Assembly (NCBI GenBank): GCA_964504565.1
Contig: CAZDEY010000004.1
Coordinates: forward strand, 1-64,000
Source: Cesiribacter sp964504565
Lineage (GTDB): Bacteria > Bacteroidota > Bacteroidia > Cytophagales > Cyclobacteriaceae
Direction: 5' to 3'
Length of the DNA: 64,000 bases
Under the pieces are notes generated by a model. It was not told the DNA's origin and did no database searches. It saw only the letters and a program-made list of their open reading frames with translations. Below, piece after piece: positions 62,761 to 64,000 of the stretch; positions within the stretch are counted from its first letter, which is position 1, and each line of letters starts with the position of its first letter. The position numbers were made by a program, and so were the translations under genes.

Positions 62761-63944
62761 TGGACTACAGAAAATTAAAAGTACTTTTTGAACAACACTT
62801 TGCTAATGCGCCCCGAACGGAACCTCGTTTGTTCCGTTCGCCGGGGCGCATTAATATTATAGGGGAACATACCGACTACAACGGCGGCTTTGTACTGCCC
62901 GCCGGGGTAGATAAGGAAATTGCTCTGTATATTGCCCCTTCCGGTTCCGATGCGGTAGAACTCTACTCGGCCGACAAGGAAGAGAAAATCAGCAGCAACC
63001 TGCAAAATTATACTGAAGTAACGGCTGAATGGGCGCGCTACCCCTTGGGCGTACTAGACCAATTGCTGAAGTTAAAGCATAAGGTTGGGGGTTTTTATAT
63101 GGTTTTTGGCGGCAATATTCCTATGGGGGCCGGCATGTCGAGCTCGGCGGCGCTGGAGTGCGCTACCGTTTTTGCCCTGAACGAACTTTTCAACTTAAAG
63201 CTGAACAAGTTTGAAATGGTAAAACTGGCCCAGCAAGCCGAAAACCAATTTGTAGGCGTAAACTGCGGTATTATGGATCAGTTTGCCAGCATATTTGCCG
63301 CCGAAAATACCGCCCTGAAGCTGGACTGCCGCGACCTGACCTATAAAGGTTACAGCCTAAACCTTAGCAGCTATCAGCTTATACTGGTCGATTCCATGGT
63401 GAAGCACTCGCTGGCCTCTTCGGAGTACAATACCCGCCGCGCCGAGTGCGAGGAGGGCCTGCGCATAATTCAGCAAAGCAACCCCACCGTAGTAAACCTA
63501 CGAGATGTTACCCTAAGCCAGCTAGAGGAGCACGCCCCTGAAATGCGGCCAGTGGTATACCAACGTTGTCAGTACGTAATTGAGGAAATTCAGCGGGTGG
63601 TAGATGCCTGCCAGGCCCTGGAGCAACACAATTTGCAGCGCTTGGGCTTTTTGCTATACGAAACCCACGAAGGACTTCAGCACAATTACGAGGTAAGCTG
63701 CCCTGAGTTGGATTTTCTGGTGGATTTTACCCGCGAGTTGCCGGAAGTTCTGGGTGCCCGCATGATGGGCGGTGGTTTTGGTGGTTGCACTATAAATTTG
63801 GTTGAAAGCCGGTTTGCGCAAGAGTTTACCGAAAAGATATCAGCGGCCTACAAAACGCAGTGGGGCCAAAAACCTGCTATTTATCCGGTTAAAACCGCCA
63901 CAGGAGCTTCTGAAATTAACCTAACTGAAACCCAATCGGCCTAA
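62760..63944 (+). CDS. galK: Galactokinase
   Basis: Galactokinase phosphorylates galactose at C1. The 394-aa product has the substrate motif GRINIIGEHTDYNGG (near residue 26-40), the GHMP ATP motif GNIPMGAGMSSSAALE, the catalytic aspartate region NCGIMDQFASIF, and C-terminal GARMMGGGFGGCTI. Start ATG 62760 overlaps the symporter stop. Its own stop overlaps the galT start (TAATG), so translation is coupled. Confidence 0.97.
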   Translation: MDYRKLKVLFEQHFANAPRTEPRLFRSPGRINIIGEHTDYNGGFVLPAGVDKEIALYIAPSGSDAVELYSADKEEKISSNLQNYTEVTAEWARYPLGVLDQLLKLKHKVGGFYMVFGGNIPMGAGMSSSAALECATVFALNELFNLKLNKFEMVKLAQQAENQFVGVNCGIMDQFASIFAAENTALKLDCRDLTYKGYSLNLSSYQLILVDSMVKHSLASSEYNTRRAECEEGLRIIQQSNPTVVNLRDVTLSQLEEHAPEMRPVVYQRCQYVIEEIQRVVDACQALEQHNLQRLGFLLYETHEGLQHNYEVSCPELDFLVDFTRELPEVLGARMMGGGFGGCTINLVESRFAQEFTEKISAAYKTQWGQKPAIYPVKTATGASEINLTETQSA

Positions 63945-64000
63945 TGGATTTGCAGGAACATACCCACCGCCGCTACAATCAACTAACCGGAGAATGGGTG
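63944..64000 (+). CDS. galT: Galactose-1-phosphate uridylyltransferase, N-terminal fragment
   Basis: Only the first 19 codons are present before the window ends: MDLQEHTHRRYNQLTGEWV, which matches the GalT start (HRRYNPLTGEWV). It continues the symporter-galK-galT operon with the same TAATG overlap. The truncation is a window edge, not a gene defect. Confidence 0.85.
   Translation, partial: MDLQEHTHRRYNQLTGEWV

Noticed and set aside
1..64000. tRNA or rRNA genes
   Set aside because: I looked through the intergenic regions for a T-loop (GGTTCGAATCC type) with acceptor pairing and for rRNA-like sequence, and found none.

Overview
The window is a 64-kb piece of a Bacteroidota chromosome, most likely Cytophagia. 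It carries the type IX secretion/gliding genes gldKLMN, gldJ and porP/sprF, the Bacteroidota-typical HemD plus DUF4271 pair, an ECF sigma factor followed by a barrel-type partner, and -7 promoter boxes of the TAnnTTTG kind. Three N gaps (10, 100 and 68 bases) show a draft assembly. Two of them lie inside genes (ribD, sbcC) and shift the apparent reading frame; the third lies next to tandem repeats.

Layout. 1-2.8 kb: 3' end of a class A penicillin-binding protein and uvrC. 3-10.9 kb (minus): porP/sprF, gldK, gldL, gldM and gldN, preceded by a HemD-like protein and a DUF4271 membrane protein. 10.9-14.7 kb (minus): a WecA/TagO-type sugar-phosphate transferase, a BamA/TamA-like outer-membrane protein and a lipoprotein. 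14.8-21.4 kb: a 2-oxoglutarate oxygenase, a ChrA-type transporter, two AT-rich membrane-protein genes (one frameshifted), ribD, a free-methionine-sulfoxide reductase, a class IV aminotransferase and cytochrome oxidase subunit III. 21.9-32 kb: mfd, gldJ, comF, several small conserved genes, a nitroreductase behind a 22-bp perfect palindrome, an unassigned structured RNA candidate with its own terminator, and endonuclease III. 32.7-40 kb: an outer-membrane barrel, sbcD, sbcC and a GMC oxidoreductase. 40-42.5 kb: a REP-associated transposase between palindromic repeats, and a RES-Xre toxin-antitoxin pair whose toxin is broken by an amber codon. 42.5-56 kb: a class C beta-lactamase-like hydrolase, a CoA transferase, gpmI, a cadherin-like lipoprotein, the ECF sigma pair, nadC, a second PorP/SprF-like protein and an MFS transporter. 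56-64 kb: recX, galM, a KefF/KefC-like pair and a Leloir galactose operon (sodium symporter, galK, galT) that runs off the window behind a LacI-type operator.

The coding content is mostly housekeeping. The unusual material is between genes. (1) A degenerate modular repeat family with roughly 7-bp periodicity occurs at about ten intergenic sites. Its words keep the same order, and two inverted copies enclose recX. (2) REP-like hairpins showing a compensatory base change flank the RAYT transposase as an inverted pair, with a distant relative near 18 kb. (3) A multi-hairpin RNA candidate of about 190 nt lies between the nitroreductase and nth. (4) The RES toxin is inactivated while its antitoxin is intact. 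All assignments come from reading the sequence and from knowledge of the families; no database search was run.
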